NCBI RefSeq assembly: GCF_003014475.1
Contig: NZ_PYGJ01000009.1
Location: forward strand, 105,171-169,170
DNA length: 64,000 nt
Direction: 5' to 3'
Source: Shimia abyssi
GTDB taxonomy: Bacteria > Pseudomonadota > Alphaproteobacteria > Rhodobacterales > Rhodobacteraceae
Shown: piece by piece, positions 1-8,642 of the stretch
How the letters are laid out: every line of letters starts with the position of its first letter
How positions within the stretch are numbered: position 1 is the stretch's first letter
Notes under the pieces: generated by a model
Databases searched by the model: none
The model's input: only the letters and a program-made list of their open reading frames with translations
Told to the model about the DNA's origin: nothing
Position numbers and translations under genes: made by a program

Positions 1-2
1 TG

Positions 3-1865
3 GCCAATAACCGCCCCGGCACCGTGATCTGGTGTATGGGTGGTACACAGCACACCAACGGTAACAACAATACGCGTGCGTATTGTGTGTTGCAGCTTGC
101 GTTGGGCAACATGGGCACGTCCGGGGGTGGCACAAACATCTTCCGCGGCCACGACAACGTTCAGGGTGCAACAGACCTTGGTGTTCTCAGCCATACGCTT
201 CCGGGTTACTATGGCCTCTCCGCAGGGGCATGGGGCCACTGGGGCCGTGTCTGGGGTGAAGATGGCGATTGGCTCAAGGCCCAGTTCGCGACAACCACAG
301 GTGCGGATGGCAAGGAGAAGTCACTACAGAACCTCACCGGTATCCCGGTGTCGCGCTGGATCGACGGTATCCTCGAGGACAAAGAGAACATGGATCAGCC
401 GGACAATGTTCGGGCCATGGTGCTCTGGGGCCACGCGCCCAACTCACAGACGCGTATGAAGGAAATGAAGACAGCTATGGAAAAGCTGGACATGCTGGTC
501 GTGGTTGACCCGTTCCCCACTGTTTCCGCTGTTCTGCATGACCGTACTGATGGCGTCTATCTGCTACCGGCTTGTACGCAGTACGAAACCCGTGGCTCTG
601 TCACGGCGTCCAACCGTTCGCTGCAATGGCGTGATCGTGTGATCGAGCCGCTGTTCGAAAGTTTGCCGGATGAGGTCATCATGGCCAAGTTCGCGAACAA
701 GTTTGGTTGGGGCGACCGCCTGTTCCGCAATATCGAGATGGAAGATGCCGAGACACCAAATGTCGAAAGCATCACGCGCGAGTTCAACTCGGGCCTCTGG
801 ACGATCGGTTACACCGGTCAAAGCCCGGAGCGGATCAAGCTGCACATGGAAAACCAGCACACGTTCGACCGCACAACGCTTCAGGCGATTGGTGGTCCAG
901 CGGATGGCGACTATTACGGTTTGCCATGGCCGTGCTGGGGAACAGCCGAGATGGGCCATCCGGGTACGCCAAACCTCTATGACATGTCCAAACGTGTCTC
1001 CGAGGGCGGCCTGACCTTCCGCGCCCGCTTTGGTGTCGAACGTGATGGTGACAACCTCTTGGCGGAGGGCGTTTCCAGCGTTGGATCCGAAATTCAGGAC
1101 GGCTATCCCGAATTCACCATGCAGATGCTGATGGATCTGGGATGGGATGGCGATCTGACGGATGAGGAACGCGCATCGATTGATGCGGTTGCTGGTCCCA
1201 AGACCAACTGGAAGACCGACCTGTCGGGCGGTATTCAGCGGGTTGCGATCAAGCACGAATGTGCGCCCTTTGGGAATGCCAAGGCGCGGGCCGTCGTGTG
1301 GACCTTCCCCGATCCGATCCCGGTTCACCGCGAGCCGCTCTATACGCCGCGGCGCGATCTGGTGGCGGATTACCCAACCTACGAGGACCGCAAGTTTTAT
1401 CGCTTGCCCACCATGTATGCCTCGATCCAGAAACAGGACTTCAGCAAGGACTATCCGCTGATCCTGACCTCGGGTCGTCTGGTTGAATACGAAGGTGGCG
1501 GGGATGAAACCCGGTCCAACCCGTGGTTGGCCGAACTGCAACAGGACATGTTCATCGAGATCAATCCGCGTGATGCGAATAATCTCGGGGTACGTGACCG
1601 CGCGCAGGTTTGGGTCGAAGGGGCCGAAGGGGCCAAGGTCAAAGTGATGGCCATGGTCACGAACCGTGTGGGCGAAGGTGTGGTGTTCATGCCCTTCCAC
1701 TTTGGCGGCCATTTCGAAGGTAAGGACCTCAGGGACAAGTACCCAACCGGGGCCGATCCGTATGTGCTTGGTGAATCCACCAACACGGCACAGACCTATG
1801 GCTATGATTCAGTGACCCAGATGCAAGAGACCAAAGCGACTCTCTGCAAAATCTGGGCAGCGTAA
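3..1865 (+). CDS. Formate dehydrogenase alpha (molybdopterin) subunit, 5' truncated
   Basis: Catalytic subunit of an FDH3-type formate dehydrogenase, oxidising formate to CO2 at a bis-molybdopterin guanine dinucleotide centre and passing electrons to the beta subunit. The frame is open from base 3 with no credible start (a GTG at 24 is internal), so the gene begins left of the window. About 620 C-terminal residues remain. Visible family features are WCMGGTQHTNGNNN near the edge, GTSGGGTNIFRGHDNVQG after it, and the C-terminal dinucleotide-binding domain with LTSGRLVEYEGGGDE. The active-site Cys/Sec, the N-terminal [4Fe-4S] domain and any Tat signal would lie upstream and cannot be judged. It ends 15 bases before the beta subunit gene, so the two are co-transcribed. 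Family assignment is firm; subclass FDH3 rests on the neighbouring beta subunit. Confidence 0.93.
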   Translation, partial: ANNRPGTVIWCMGGTQHTNGNNNTRAYCVLQLALGNMGTSGGGTNIFRGHDNVQGATDLGVLSHTLPGYYGLSAGAWGHWGRVWGEDGDWLKAQFATTTGADGKEKSLQNLTGIPVSRWIDGILEDKENMDQPDNVRAMVLWGHAPNSQTRMKEMKTAMEKLDMLVVVDPFPTVSAVLHDRTDGVYLLPACTQYETRGSVTASNRSLQWRDRVIEPLFESLPDEVIMAKFANKFGWGDRLFRNIEMEDAETPNVESITREFNSGLWTIGYTGQSPERIKLHMENQHTFDRTTLQAIGGPADGDYYGLPWPCWGTAEMGHPGTPNLYDMSKRVSEGGLTFRARFGVERDGDNLLAEGVSSVGSEIQDGYPEFTMQMLMDLGWDGDLTDEERASIDAVAGPKTNWKTDLSGGIQRVAIKHECAPFGNAKARAVVWTFPDPIPVHREPLYTPRRDLVADYPTYEDRKFYRLPTMYASIQKQDFSKDYPLILTSGRLVEYEGGGDETRSNPWLAELQQDMFIEINPRDANNLGVRDRAQVWVEGAEGAKVKVMAMVTNRVGEGVVFMPFHFGGHFEGKDLRDKYPTGADPYVLGESTNTAQTYGYDSVTQMQETKATLCKIWAA

Positions 1866-1880
1866 GGAGGAGAAGAGAAA

Positions 1881-2477
1881 ATGGCAGCAAGAGCAAAATT
1901 TCTCTGCGACGCTGAGCGATGCATTGAATGCAACGCCTGTGTGACCGCCTGTAAGAACGAGCACGAGGTGCCTTGGGGCATCAACCGGCGCCGTGTTGTG
2001 ACCATCAACGACGGTAATCCGGGTGAACGTTCGATTTCGGTGGCTTGCATGCACTGTTCGGACGCGCCCTGTATGGCCGTTTGCCCGGTGGATTGCTTCT
2101 ATCAGAACGAAGAAGGCGTGGTTTTGCACTCCAAGGACTTGTGCATCGGCTGCGGCTATTGCTTCTACGCGTGCCCGTTTGGCGCGCCGCAATATCCGCA
2201 AGCAGGTAACTTCGGGTCTCGTGGCAAGATGGACAAATGTACCTTCTGCGCTGGCGGTCCCGAAGAAAACCACTCGAACGCCGAGTTCTCCAAGTACGGG
2301 CGCAACCGGATTGCAGAAGGCAAACTGCCGATCTGTGCCGAAATGTGCTCGACTAAGGCACTGCTCGCAGGTGACGGCGATGTTGTGTCGGCCATCTACC
2401 GCGAACGCGTCGTGGCGCGCGGGTTTGGGTCTGGTGCTTGGGGCTGGGGTACAGCCTATGAACAAAAAGGCGGCTAA
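1881..2477 (+). CDS. fdh3B: Formate dehydrogenase FDH3 beta subunit (4x[4Fe-4S] ferredoxin)
   Basis: Electron-transfer subunit of 198 residues that wires the molybdenum subunit to the membrane cytochrome b. Four cysteine clusters suit four [4Fe-4S] centres: C14-x2-C17-x2-C20-x3-C24 (CIECNACVTAC), then CMHCSDAPCMAVCP, CIGCGYCFYACP, and KCTFC with the later PICAEMC. The start is fixed by a strong ribosome-binding site (AAGGAGGAG) at 1864-1872. There is no membrane anchor, in contrast to FdnH/FdoH, which is normal for the short FDH3-type beta subunit. The gene lies between alpha and gamma, and a GC-rich hairpin follows its stop. Confidence 0.95.
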   Translation: MAARAKFLCDAERCIECNACVTACKNEHEVPWGINRRRVVTINDGNPGERSISVACMHCSDAPCMAVCPVDCFYQNEEGVVLHSKDLCIGCGYCFYACPFGAPQYPQAGNFGSRGKMDKCTFCAGGPEENHSNAEFSKYGRNRIAEGKLPICAEMCSTKALLAGDGDVVSAIYRERVVARGFGSGAWGWGTAYEQKGG

Positions 2478-2494
2478 AGCTGGCTTTTGAAATG

Positions 2495-2520
2495 AGGCCG
2501 GGCGGTGCGCTGCCCGGCCT
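2495..2520 (+). terminator. Hairpin between fdh beta and gamma (weak terminator or processing site)
   Basis: Perfect 9-bp arms AGGCCGGGC (2495-2503) and GCCCGGCCT (2512-2520) enclose an 8-base loop and are followed by TTCCCC. The T-run is short, so this is more likely a partial terminator or an mRNA-stability hairpin that lowers gamma expression relative to alpha/beta than a full stop. Confidence 0.5.
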
Positions 2521-2607
2521 TTCCCCATCGTTGCAATCCAGTTGAGCAGCGCTGATCAACACATTCCTAAACCTGTGGCACCTGCGTGTGCCGAGGAGAT
2601 TTTTCGC

Positions 2608-3816
2608 ATGACCCGTTTGCGCCTTTTGCTGTCCATCCTGACGATCTGTCTGGTGTCCACCATGGGGGTCGCCCAAGAGGCGACCGGTTCCAATGACACC
2701 CGTGCCGCCACCGGTGGCGCGCAAACCCTCGAAGATATTATGGCGCGACAGCGGGGCGAGAAGATCGATGACACGTTCCGCCGTGATGCGACGGGCCAAG
2801 CCAACGTTGAGGGGCTGATCGGTCAACTTGGCACACGTGGGGTTGCCTCAGATTCCGAAGTTTACCGCGCTCTGCGCTATGGAAGCGCGACAACCTCGAC
2901 ATCGGCCCGCGGCCCTGTCGCCGGTGTGCTCATTCAAGACAACGGCATGACATGGCTGACCTTCCGCGAGGGGCCGCTTCTCAAGTATGGTTTTTACGCG
3001 CTGGGCGGAATGCTCGCCGTTATCCTGCTGTTTTTCTTACTACGTGGAAAAATTCGTATCGACGGTGAAAAAACCGGACGCAAGATCACACGGTTTGTCG
3101 GTATCGAACGCTTTGCGCATTGGACACTCGGTATTTCCTTTATTCTGCTGGCCCTGACCGGCCTGTTCCTGATCGCGGGGCGCAATTTCATCATGCCGTG
3201 GATGGGCAAAGAGGCTTACGCGACAATCGCGCTGGCGGGAAAATGGGTGCACAACAACGTTGCGTGGGCCTTTATGATCGCGCTGGTGATGGTTTTTGTG
3301 ATGTGGGTCGTGCACAACATCCCCAACATGACCGACCTGCGTTGGTTGGCCAAAGGGGGCGGGCTGTTTTCCAAGGGCGTGCATCCACCGGCACACAAAT
3401 TCAACGCCGGCCAAAAGATCATTTTCTGGTCCGTAATTCTGCTGGGCTTTTCTATTTCGCTGTCGGGTCTGTCGCTGCTCTTTCCGTTCGAGATACCGAC
3501 ATTTGCCAAGACATTTGTGATCCTGAACGCGACGGGCTTGCCAGAACTGATAATGGGCACACCCTTGCCAGAGGTGCTCTCGCCTTATCAAGAAATGCAA
3601 TATTCCCAGGCGTGGCATGCCATCGTCGCCTTTGCCTTTATCATGATTGTCATTGCCCACATCTATCTGGGCAGCGTTGGCATGGAAGGGGCATTTGACG
3701 CGATGGGTACGGGCGACGTCGAAGAACAATGGGCCAAAGAGCACCACTCGCTCTGGTACGAAAAGGAAATGGAACGCACCAAGTCCGCCCCGGATCAGGC
3801 CACGCCTGCTGAATAA
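2608..3816 (+). CDS. Formate dehydrogenase gamma subunit (membrane cytochrome b)
   Basis: Membrane diheme cytochrome b subunit that anchors the dehydrogenase and reduces quinone. The ATG at 2608 is preferred: GAGGAG precedes it at 2593-2598 and the product then starts with a signal peptide (MTRLRLLLSILTICLVSTMG). A TTG at 2542 in frame would put 22 unrelated residues before it. After a periplasmic segment of about 90 residues come five hydrophobic spans (for example LGGMLAVILLFFLL, HWTLGISFILLALTGLFLI and WHAIVAFAFIMIVIAHIYLG) with histidines placed for heme ligation. The FdnI/FdoI-type domain covers the C-terminal two thirds. The extra N-terminal signal peptide and periplasmic arm are commonly seen in long alphaproteobacterial gamma subunits. 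Confidence 0.9.
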   Translation: MTRLRLLLSILTICLVSTMGVAQEATGSNDTRAATGGAQTLEDIMARQRGEKIDDTFRRDATGQANVEGLIGQLGTRGVASDSEVYRALRYGSATTSTSARGPVAGVLIQDNGMTWLTFREGPLLKYGFYALGGMLAVILLFFLLRGKIRIDGEKTGRKITRFVGIERFAHWTLGISFILLALTGLFLIAGRNFIMPWMGKEAYATIALAGKWVHNNVAWAFMIALVMVFVMWVVHNIPNMTDLRWLAKGGGLFSKGVHPPAHKFNAGQKIIFWSVILLGFSISLSGLSLLFPFEIPTFAKTFVILNATGLPELIMGTPLPEVLSPYQEMQYSQAWHAIVAFAFIMIVIAHIYLGSVGMEGAFDAMGTGDVEEQWAKEHHSLWYEKEMERTKSAPDQATPAE

Positions 3817-3817
3817 A

Positions 3818-5116
3818 ATGCGGCTCGGCGGCATCGTTCTCAGCCTTTTGTTGGCGCCGGGTCTGGCGCTGGCGGGCGATTTTTTTACTCTTGAGGGCCA
3901 TGGTGGCCCGATCAAGGGGATCGCAGTCTCGCCGTCTGGCGATCGCATTCTCACCGCCAGCTTCGACAATTCTCTGGGCTATTGGAGAGACCAAGCGCCA
4001 AGCTGGTTAGAAGCGCACGAAGCCGCCGCCAATACTGTGCGATTTGTCGTCGATACGGTCGCGGTGTCGGCAGGTGACGACTTTGCGGTACTGCTCTGGG
4101 ATCTGCAAACCGGCACGGCCACGCGCCTCGGCGCGCACAAGGGCAAAGTGATTTCGTTGCGTGTCTCGCCTGATGGGAAAACCATCGCCACCGCCAGCTG
4201 GGACGGCACGGTTGGAATTTGGCCACTCGATGGCGGTAAGCCACGTTTTATTCCCGTCGCGTCCAACGTCAACGACATCGCGTTTCTTGATGGCGGCGCG
4301 GGGCTGATGACTGCCGCCGCAGACGGAAAAATCCGCGAATGGGATGTTAAAACAGGTGCTCAAAAACGCCTGTTCCTCAGCAACGGATTTGGCGTTAACA
4401 CGCTCGTTGCGCATGAAAAAGCTGGCTGGCTGGCTTTTGGAGCGGTCGATGGTGTCACCCGCATCGTCGACATAGAGTCGGCCGAAACAATCAAGGATGT
4501 CACGCTTGATCGCCGTCCAATCCTTGCCATGGCGGCCAGTCGCGACATGCGCTACCTCGCGATTGGCGACGGCGAAGGATACATTATGGTCCTCGACACG
4601 GCGGAGTGGGCCATACACGCTGATTTCCGCGCCACCCATCGCGGCCCGATCTGGGCGTTGGAATTTGCTGCGGACGGAGAGAATATTCACGCGGGCGGTC
4701 TGGATGATGCCATGTTCTCATGGCCCCTAAACGGCACGCGCGATGCGCCGCGCATGGTTTCCCAGGATCGCCCGTTCCTGAACGGGTCGCAAAACGCTAC
4801 CAACGGAGAGCGTCAGTTCCAGCGCAAATGTTCGATTTGCCACACGCTGACCGAAACCAGCGCGCGCCGTGCGGGGCCTACACTAATGAATGTTTTTGGG
4901 CGCCCCGCCGGAACTGTGCCAGATTATTTCTACTCTCAAACCCTTACAACGTCGGACATTATCTGGGGGCCTGCGACTATAGACGCTCTTTTTGATCTGG
5001 GCCCTGACGTGTATATTAAAGGGACAAAGATGCCGGTTCAGCGCATCACCAGTCCCCAGGATCGCGCTGATCTGATCGACTATCTGCGACGGTTCAGCGA
5101 AACCAAGGAAAACTGA
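3818..5116 (+). CDS. Periplasmic WD40-propeller / cytochrome c fusion protein
   Basis: A 432-residue secreted protein. A signal peptide (MRLGGIVLSLLLAPGLALAG) leads into WD40-type blades over roughly residues 20-320 (for example VSPDGKTIATASWDGTVGIW). A C-terminal class I cytochrome c domain follows, with heme-binding C338-S-I-C341-H342 and a late methionine (GTKMPVQ) suited as the sixth ligand. The start lies one base after the gamma stop, so it belongs to the formate dehydrogenase operon; longer in-frame starts would run inside gamma. I infer an electron acceptor or scaffold on the periplasmic side, perhaps linking the dehydrogenase or its quinol pool to the multicopper oxidase downstream. 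The domain combination is clear; the partner is not. Confidence 0.82.
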   Translation: MRLGGIVLSLLLAPGLALAGDFFTLEGHGGPIKGIAVSPSGDRILTASFDNSLGYWRDQAPSWLEAHEAAANTVRFVVDTVAVSAGDDFAVLLWDLQTGTATRLGAHKGKVISLRVSPDGKTIATASWDGTVGIWPLDGGKPRFIPVASNVNDIAFLDGGAGLMTAAADGKIREWDVKTGAQKRLFLSNGFGVNTLVAHEKAGWLAFGAVDGVTRIVDIESAETIKDVTLDRRPILAMAASRDMRYLAIGDGEGYIMVLDTAEWAIHADFRATHRGPIWALEFAADGENIHAGGLDDAMFSWPLNGTRDAPRMVSQDRPFLNGSQNATNGERQFQRKCSICHTLTETSARRAGPTLMNVFGRPAGTVPDYFYSQTLTTSDIIWGPATIDALFDLGPDVYIKGTKMPVQRITSPQDRADLIDYLRRFSETKEN

Positions 5117-5117
5117 T

Positions 5118-5243
5118 ATGAAAGCCTTTCTTCTCTCGTGTGTCGCCATCGCCGTGATCTCCGTCGCGGCTTACTATGGCCTGCACTCGGCTGGTTTTTC
5201 AGCCAGCGACGTCGCCAGCGGCAGCTCGGTGCGACTGGATTAA
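5118..5243 (+). CDS. 41-residue single-span membrane protein
   Basis: A short reading frame with ATG one base after the preceding stop and TAA at 5241-5243. The product has a lysine-containing N terminus, one hydrophobic span (FLLSCVAIAVISVAAYYGL) and a short polar tail ending SSVRLD. It exactly fills the space between the cytochrome c gene and the response regulator gene, which starts 5 bases later, and this spacing supports a real coding region. It could be a small subunit or assembly factor of the formate dehydrogenase complex; there is no recognisable family signature. Confidence 0.6.
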   Translation: MKAFLLSCVAIAVISVAAYYGLHSAGFSASDVASGSSVRLD

Positions 5244-5248
5244 CATAG

Positions 5249-6643
5249 ATGACCACGGCACATCTGAACTTGTCTCGTCCTCGCACGGAACCTAGGGCTC
5301 AATCAGAGTTTGGGATCGGCCTTGCCACCGCGTCGGTACTCGTGGTGGATGACGAACCGGGCATCCGCAATTTTATCGTCAAGATCCTGCAACCGCTTGT
5401 GGGGCGTATCGAACAGGCCGCCAACACCGAGGTGGCCTCGCGTCTGCTAGATGCAAATCACTTCGATATCGTGATCCTCGATAATGTCATGCCTGGTACA
5501 ACGGGCCTTGAATGGCTTGGCGAACAGCGCAAGCTTGGCCTTTTTGCCGACACCATTTTGATCACGGCCTTTGCCGATATGGACACTGCGATCGAGGCCA
5601 TGCGCGCGGGCGCGGTGGACTTTGTTCTAAAACCCTTCCGCTCAAACCAGATTCTCAATGCTGTCGCCCGCTGTGTTGACAGGGTAAATTTGCGTCGTGA
5701 AAACTACCTTCTGAAATACGAACTTGCCTCGGGAAACACACAGGTGCGCTCGCGCCTGCTTGGTACCTCTCCGGTGATCGAAAACATCCGCGCCACACTT
5801 GAGCGCGCAGCCCCGTTGCCCACGCCTGTGCTGTTAACGGGCGACACGGGCACCGGCAAAGAGGTCGGCGCACGCGCGCTTCATGTGATGTCGGATCGCG
5901 CCGAAAAGCCCTTTGTCCCGATCAATTGCGCCACGATTTCGGGCGACATGGTGGAACACGAACTGTTCGGGCAAATTCGGCAGGATCAAACCGGGCGCAC
6001 CATCCGTCAGGACGGGGTGTTTATGAACGCCAATGGCGGCACGCTCTATATGGACGAAATCGTCGAACTTCCCGCACCGGTACAGGCCGCGCTTTTGCGG
6101 GTCATTGAACACCGCAAAATCCGCCCCGTCGGTTCGTCTCGCGAGGTGCCGCTAGATCTGCGCTTTATCTTTGCCACCAATGGCAACCTGCAAGAGGCCG
6201 TCGCTCAGAGCCGTTTCCGCGAAGATCTTTATCACCGCATCAATGTGCTCAACATTCAGATGCCCGTGCTGCGCGACCGGATTGGCGACATCAAGGAACT
6301 GGCCCTGATGTTCATCCAACAGATATCCAAATCGCTTGGCGTTGCACCGCTCACCCTGTCTGAAGGGGTGCTTTTGAACATGTCGCGCTATGACTGGCCC
6401 GGCAATGTACGCGAGCTGCGCAACCTGATTGAACGCTCTTTGATCGTAGGCGAATGGCCGGCAGAGTTCGCCACCGGTCAGGATGGCGAAGAAGTAGAGG
6501 CCGTCGACAGCCTTGCCGCGGTAGAGCGCCGCCATATTCTCACTGTGCTGGATGCCTGCGACGGAAACCGGGCCGAGGCCGCGCGCCGTCTGGGTGTCTC
6601 GCGCAAGACCATCGACCGCAAATGCGCGATGTGGAATGGCTGA
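5249..6643 (+). CDS. NtrC-type response regulator lacking a GAFTGA motif
   Basis: A 464-residue regulator with three domains. The receiver has acidic pair D34/D35, phospho-acceptor D78 and K128. The AAA+ domain has Walker A GDTGTGK at 198-204, ELFG at 238-241, Walker B TLYMDE at 265-270 and sensor/arginine-finger region RFREDLYHR. A Fis-type helix-turn-helix sits at the C terminus (EAARRLGVSRKTIDRK). The loop that normally reads GAFTGA is present at the same spacing but reads QDQTGR (245-250), so the sigma54-contacting phenylalanine is gone. By analogy with NtrC of Rhodobacter capsulatus, which also lacks the motif, it probably activates the sigma70 holoenzyme. It overlaps the kinase gene by 8 bases. 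A likely target is the formate dehydrogenase operon. Confidence 0.88.
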   Translation: MTTAHLNLSRPRTEPRAQSEFGIGLATASVLVVDDEPGIRNFIVKILQPLVGRIEQAANTEVASRLLDANHFDIVILDNVMPGTTGLEWLGEQRKLGLFADTILITAFADMDTAIEAMRAGAVDFVLKPFRSNQILNAVARCVDRVNLRRENYLLKYELASGNTQVRSRLLGTSPVIENIRATLERAAPLPTPVLLTGDTGTGKEVGARALHVMSDRAEKPFVPINCATISGDMVEHELFGQIRQDQTGRTIRQDGVFMNANGGTLYMDEIVELPAPVQAALLRVIEHRKIRPVGSSREVPLDLRFIFATNGNLQEAVAQSRFREDLYHRINVLNIQMPVLRDRIGDIKELALMFIQQISKSLGVAPLTLSEGVLLNMSRYDWPGNVRELRNLIERSLIVGEWPAEFATGQDGEEVEAVDSLAAVERRHILTVLDACDGNRAEAARRLGVSRKTIDRKCAMWNG

Positions 6644-8642
6644 CAACGGGGTGCTAAGAAAACGCGCCATGTCGGTGCGGATCCGCCTGTTGGCGATAGC
6701 ACTCCTGCCCACGCTTGTGGTGATGCCGCTCTTTTTTATGGTGACGGCGGTCAACTGGTCGTCGCGATTTGACAATCTGCTGATTGCCAAGGTGAACGGC
6801 GAACTGACTATCGCAGATCAATATTTCTCGCGTCTTGCAGAAAACAGCGACCTGCAATTGCGCGCCGTGGCCGAGTCCGCCACCTTCGTGCGTCAAATCG
6901 AGTCTGGCGATGACAAAATGCTGCTCGACATGCTCGACACACGGCGTGCCGAGCTTGGCTTTGACTTCCTCTACTACACCACGACCGATGGTACGATTCT
7001 GTCCTCTCCTCGCATCACTGACGCTGCGCCGCTGATGAAATGGCCCGTTGTGCAACAGGCCCTTGCCGGGCAGCCGTCAACCCAGATCGACATTTTTACG
7101 CGGGCCGACCTGTTGCATATCTCGTCCCTTCTGGCAGAACGCGCGCGCATTGCGCTTGTCCCAACCGAGGCCGCCGTTCCAACCGCGCGGACCGAGGAGA
7201 CACGCGGCATGGTTGTTCATACCGCTACCCCAGTTGGCAGGGATGGAGTGATGGTGGGCGGCGTGCTGCTCAATCGAAACCTTGAGTTCATCGATACGAT
7301 CAACGATCTCGTCTATCCCACGGCCTCCCTGACCCAAGGCAGCCTTGGCACCGCCACTCTGTTTCTCGAAGATGTGCGCGTTTCAACCAATGTGCGCTTG
7401 TTTCAGAACGAACGTGCGCTGGGCACGCGCGTTTCGGCCATTGTGCACGAAACCGTCCTGGAACAGGGCGAGGTCTGGCTGGATCGCGCGTTTGTTGTGA
7501 ATGACTGGTATATTTCGGCCTATGAACCCATCGTCGACAGCTACGGCAATCGTGTTGGAATGCTCTATGTCGGGTTTCTTGACCAACCATTTCGCGACGC
7601 CAAATTCTCTACCATCCTGACATTCGCAATCGCCTTTGCCGTGATCGTCGCCATATCTGTGCCGATCTTCCTGCGCTGGGCGCGTCAGATTTTCAACCCG
7701 CTCGAACGGATGCTCGGCACCATTGTGCAGGTCGAAGAAGGCGACCTTGGCGCGCGGACCGGCGTACATTATTCGGCGGATGAAATTGGGCGTGTTGCCG
7801 CGCAAATGGATGAACTTTTGGATCAGATTCAAGAACGCGACCGCGAACTGAACCGTCGTGTCGCAGAACGCACCCGCGATCTAAAAGACGCGAACCAGCG
7901 TCTTGAGGCGACCACCAAACAGCTTGTTGTCTCCGAAAAGCTTGCCGCAGTAGGTGAAATCGCCGCTGGGATCGCGCATGAGGTCAACAACCCCATTCAG
8001 GTGATCCAAGGCAATCTCGACGTGATCCGCTCCGAACTCGGGGTCGAGGCAGATCGTGTGCGTACCGAACTGCGTCTGATCGACGAACAGGTGCACTCTG
8101 TCTTTCTGATCGTGAACAAGCTGCTGCAATTCACCCGGCCAGACGAATACGCCGACAGCCTCGAACATCACCGCCCTGCGGATGTCATGTCTGACACGAT
8201 CCCGCTGGTCCAGCACCTGCTGAACACCGCAGAAATCGACCTGACACTTGATCTCTCCAGCGACAACGTCATTGCGATCAACCGGACCGAGCTGCAACAG
8301 GTGTTGATCAACCTCATCGTTAACGCGATCCACGCTATGCCCGATGGCGGTGCGCTCACCCTTTCGGTCCGCGACGTACCCCAAGAAAACAGGCCCGGCG
8401 TCGCCATTGGCGTGATGGACACGGGCACGGGCATGACACCCGACATCCTCGCCCGGATATTCGACCCGTTTTACACAACCAAACAGGGTGAAGGTACCGG
8501 GCTCGGCCTGTCCATCACTCGCAAACTGGTCGAACTTTATTCTGGCACCATCACCGCAGACAGCACACTGGGGCAGGGGACACGTTTTGATGTTTGGTTC
8601 CCGCTCGACAGCGCTGCCCACGAACAGGAAACTCCCGCGTGA
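6636..8642 (+). CDS. Membrane sensor histidine kinase
   Basis: Cognate kinase of the preceding regulator, 668 residues. The ATG at 6636 overlaps the regulator stop; a second possible start is ATG 6669, closer to the first membrane span. Order: membrane span about 17-38, periplasmic sensor domain of Cache type about 40-320 (it contains the YEPIVDSYGNRVGMLYVG motif typical of these domains), second span about 325-345, HAMP linker, coiled coil, HisKA box with phospho-acceptor H448 (GIAHEVNNP), and an ATPase domain with NLIVNAIHAMP, DTGTGM and GEGTGLGLSI. The NtrB/DctB-like core suits an NtrC-type partner. The ligand is unknown; a small carboxylate such as formate would fit the context. Confidence 0.88.
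   Translation: MADNGVLRKRAMSVRIRLLAIALLPTLVVMPLFFMVTAVNWSSRFDNLLIAKVNGELTIADQYFSRLAENSDLQLRAVAESATFVRQIESGDDKMLLDMLDTRRAELGFDFLYYTTTDGTILSSPRITDAAPLMKWPVVQQALAGQPSTQIDIFTRADLLHISSLLAERARIALVPTEAAVPTARTEETRGMVVHTATPVGRDGVMVGGVLLNRNLEFIDTINDLVYPTASLTQGSLGTATLFLEDVRVSTNVRLFQNERALGTRVSAIVHETVLEQGEVWLDRAFVVNDWYISAYEPIVDSYGNRVGMLYVGFLDQPFRDAKFSTILTFAIAFAVIVAISVPIFLRWARQIFNPLERMLGTIVQVEEGDLGARTGVHYSADEIGRVAAQMDELLDQIQERDRELNRRVAERTRDLKDANQRLEATTKQLVVSEKLAAVGEIAAGIAHEVNNPIQVIQGNLDVIRSELGVEADRVRTELRLIDEQVHSVFLIVNKLLQFTRPDEYADSLEHHRPADVMSDTIPLVQHLLNTAEIDLTLDLSSDNVIAINRTELQQVLINLIVNAIHAMPDGGALTLSVRDVPQENRPGVAIGVMDTGTGMTPDILARIFDPFYTTKQGEGTGLGLSITRKLVELYSGTITADSTLGQGTRFDVWFPLDSAAHEQETPA

Noticed and set aside
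564..1712. A 382-residue open frame on the minus strand opposite the formate dehydrogenase alpha gene
   Set aside because: It is antisense to a well-conserved gene, its product has no domain-like pattern, and long antisense frames are expected in GC-rich codon usage.
2542..2607. Upstream TTG start for the formate dehydrogenase gamma subunit
   Set aside because: It would place 22 polar residues before a clear signal peptide; the ATG at 2608 has its own ribosome-binding site.
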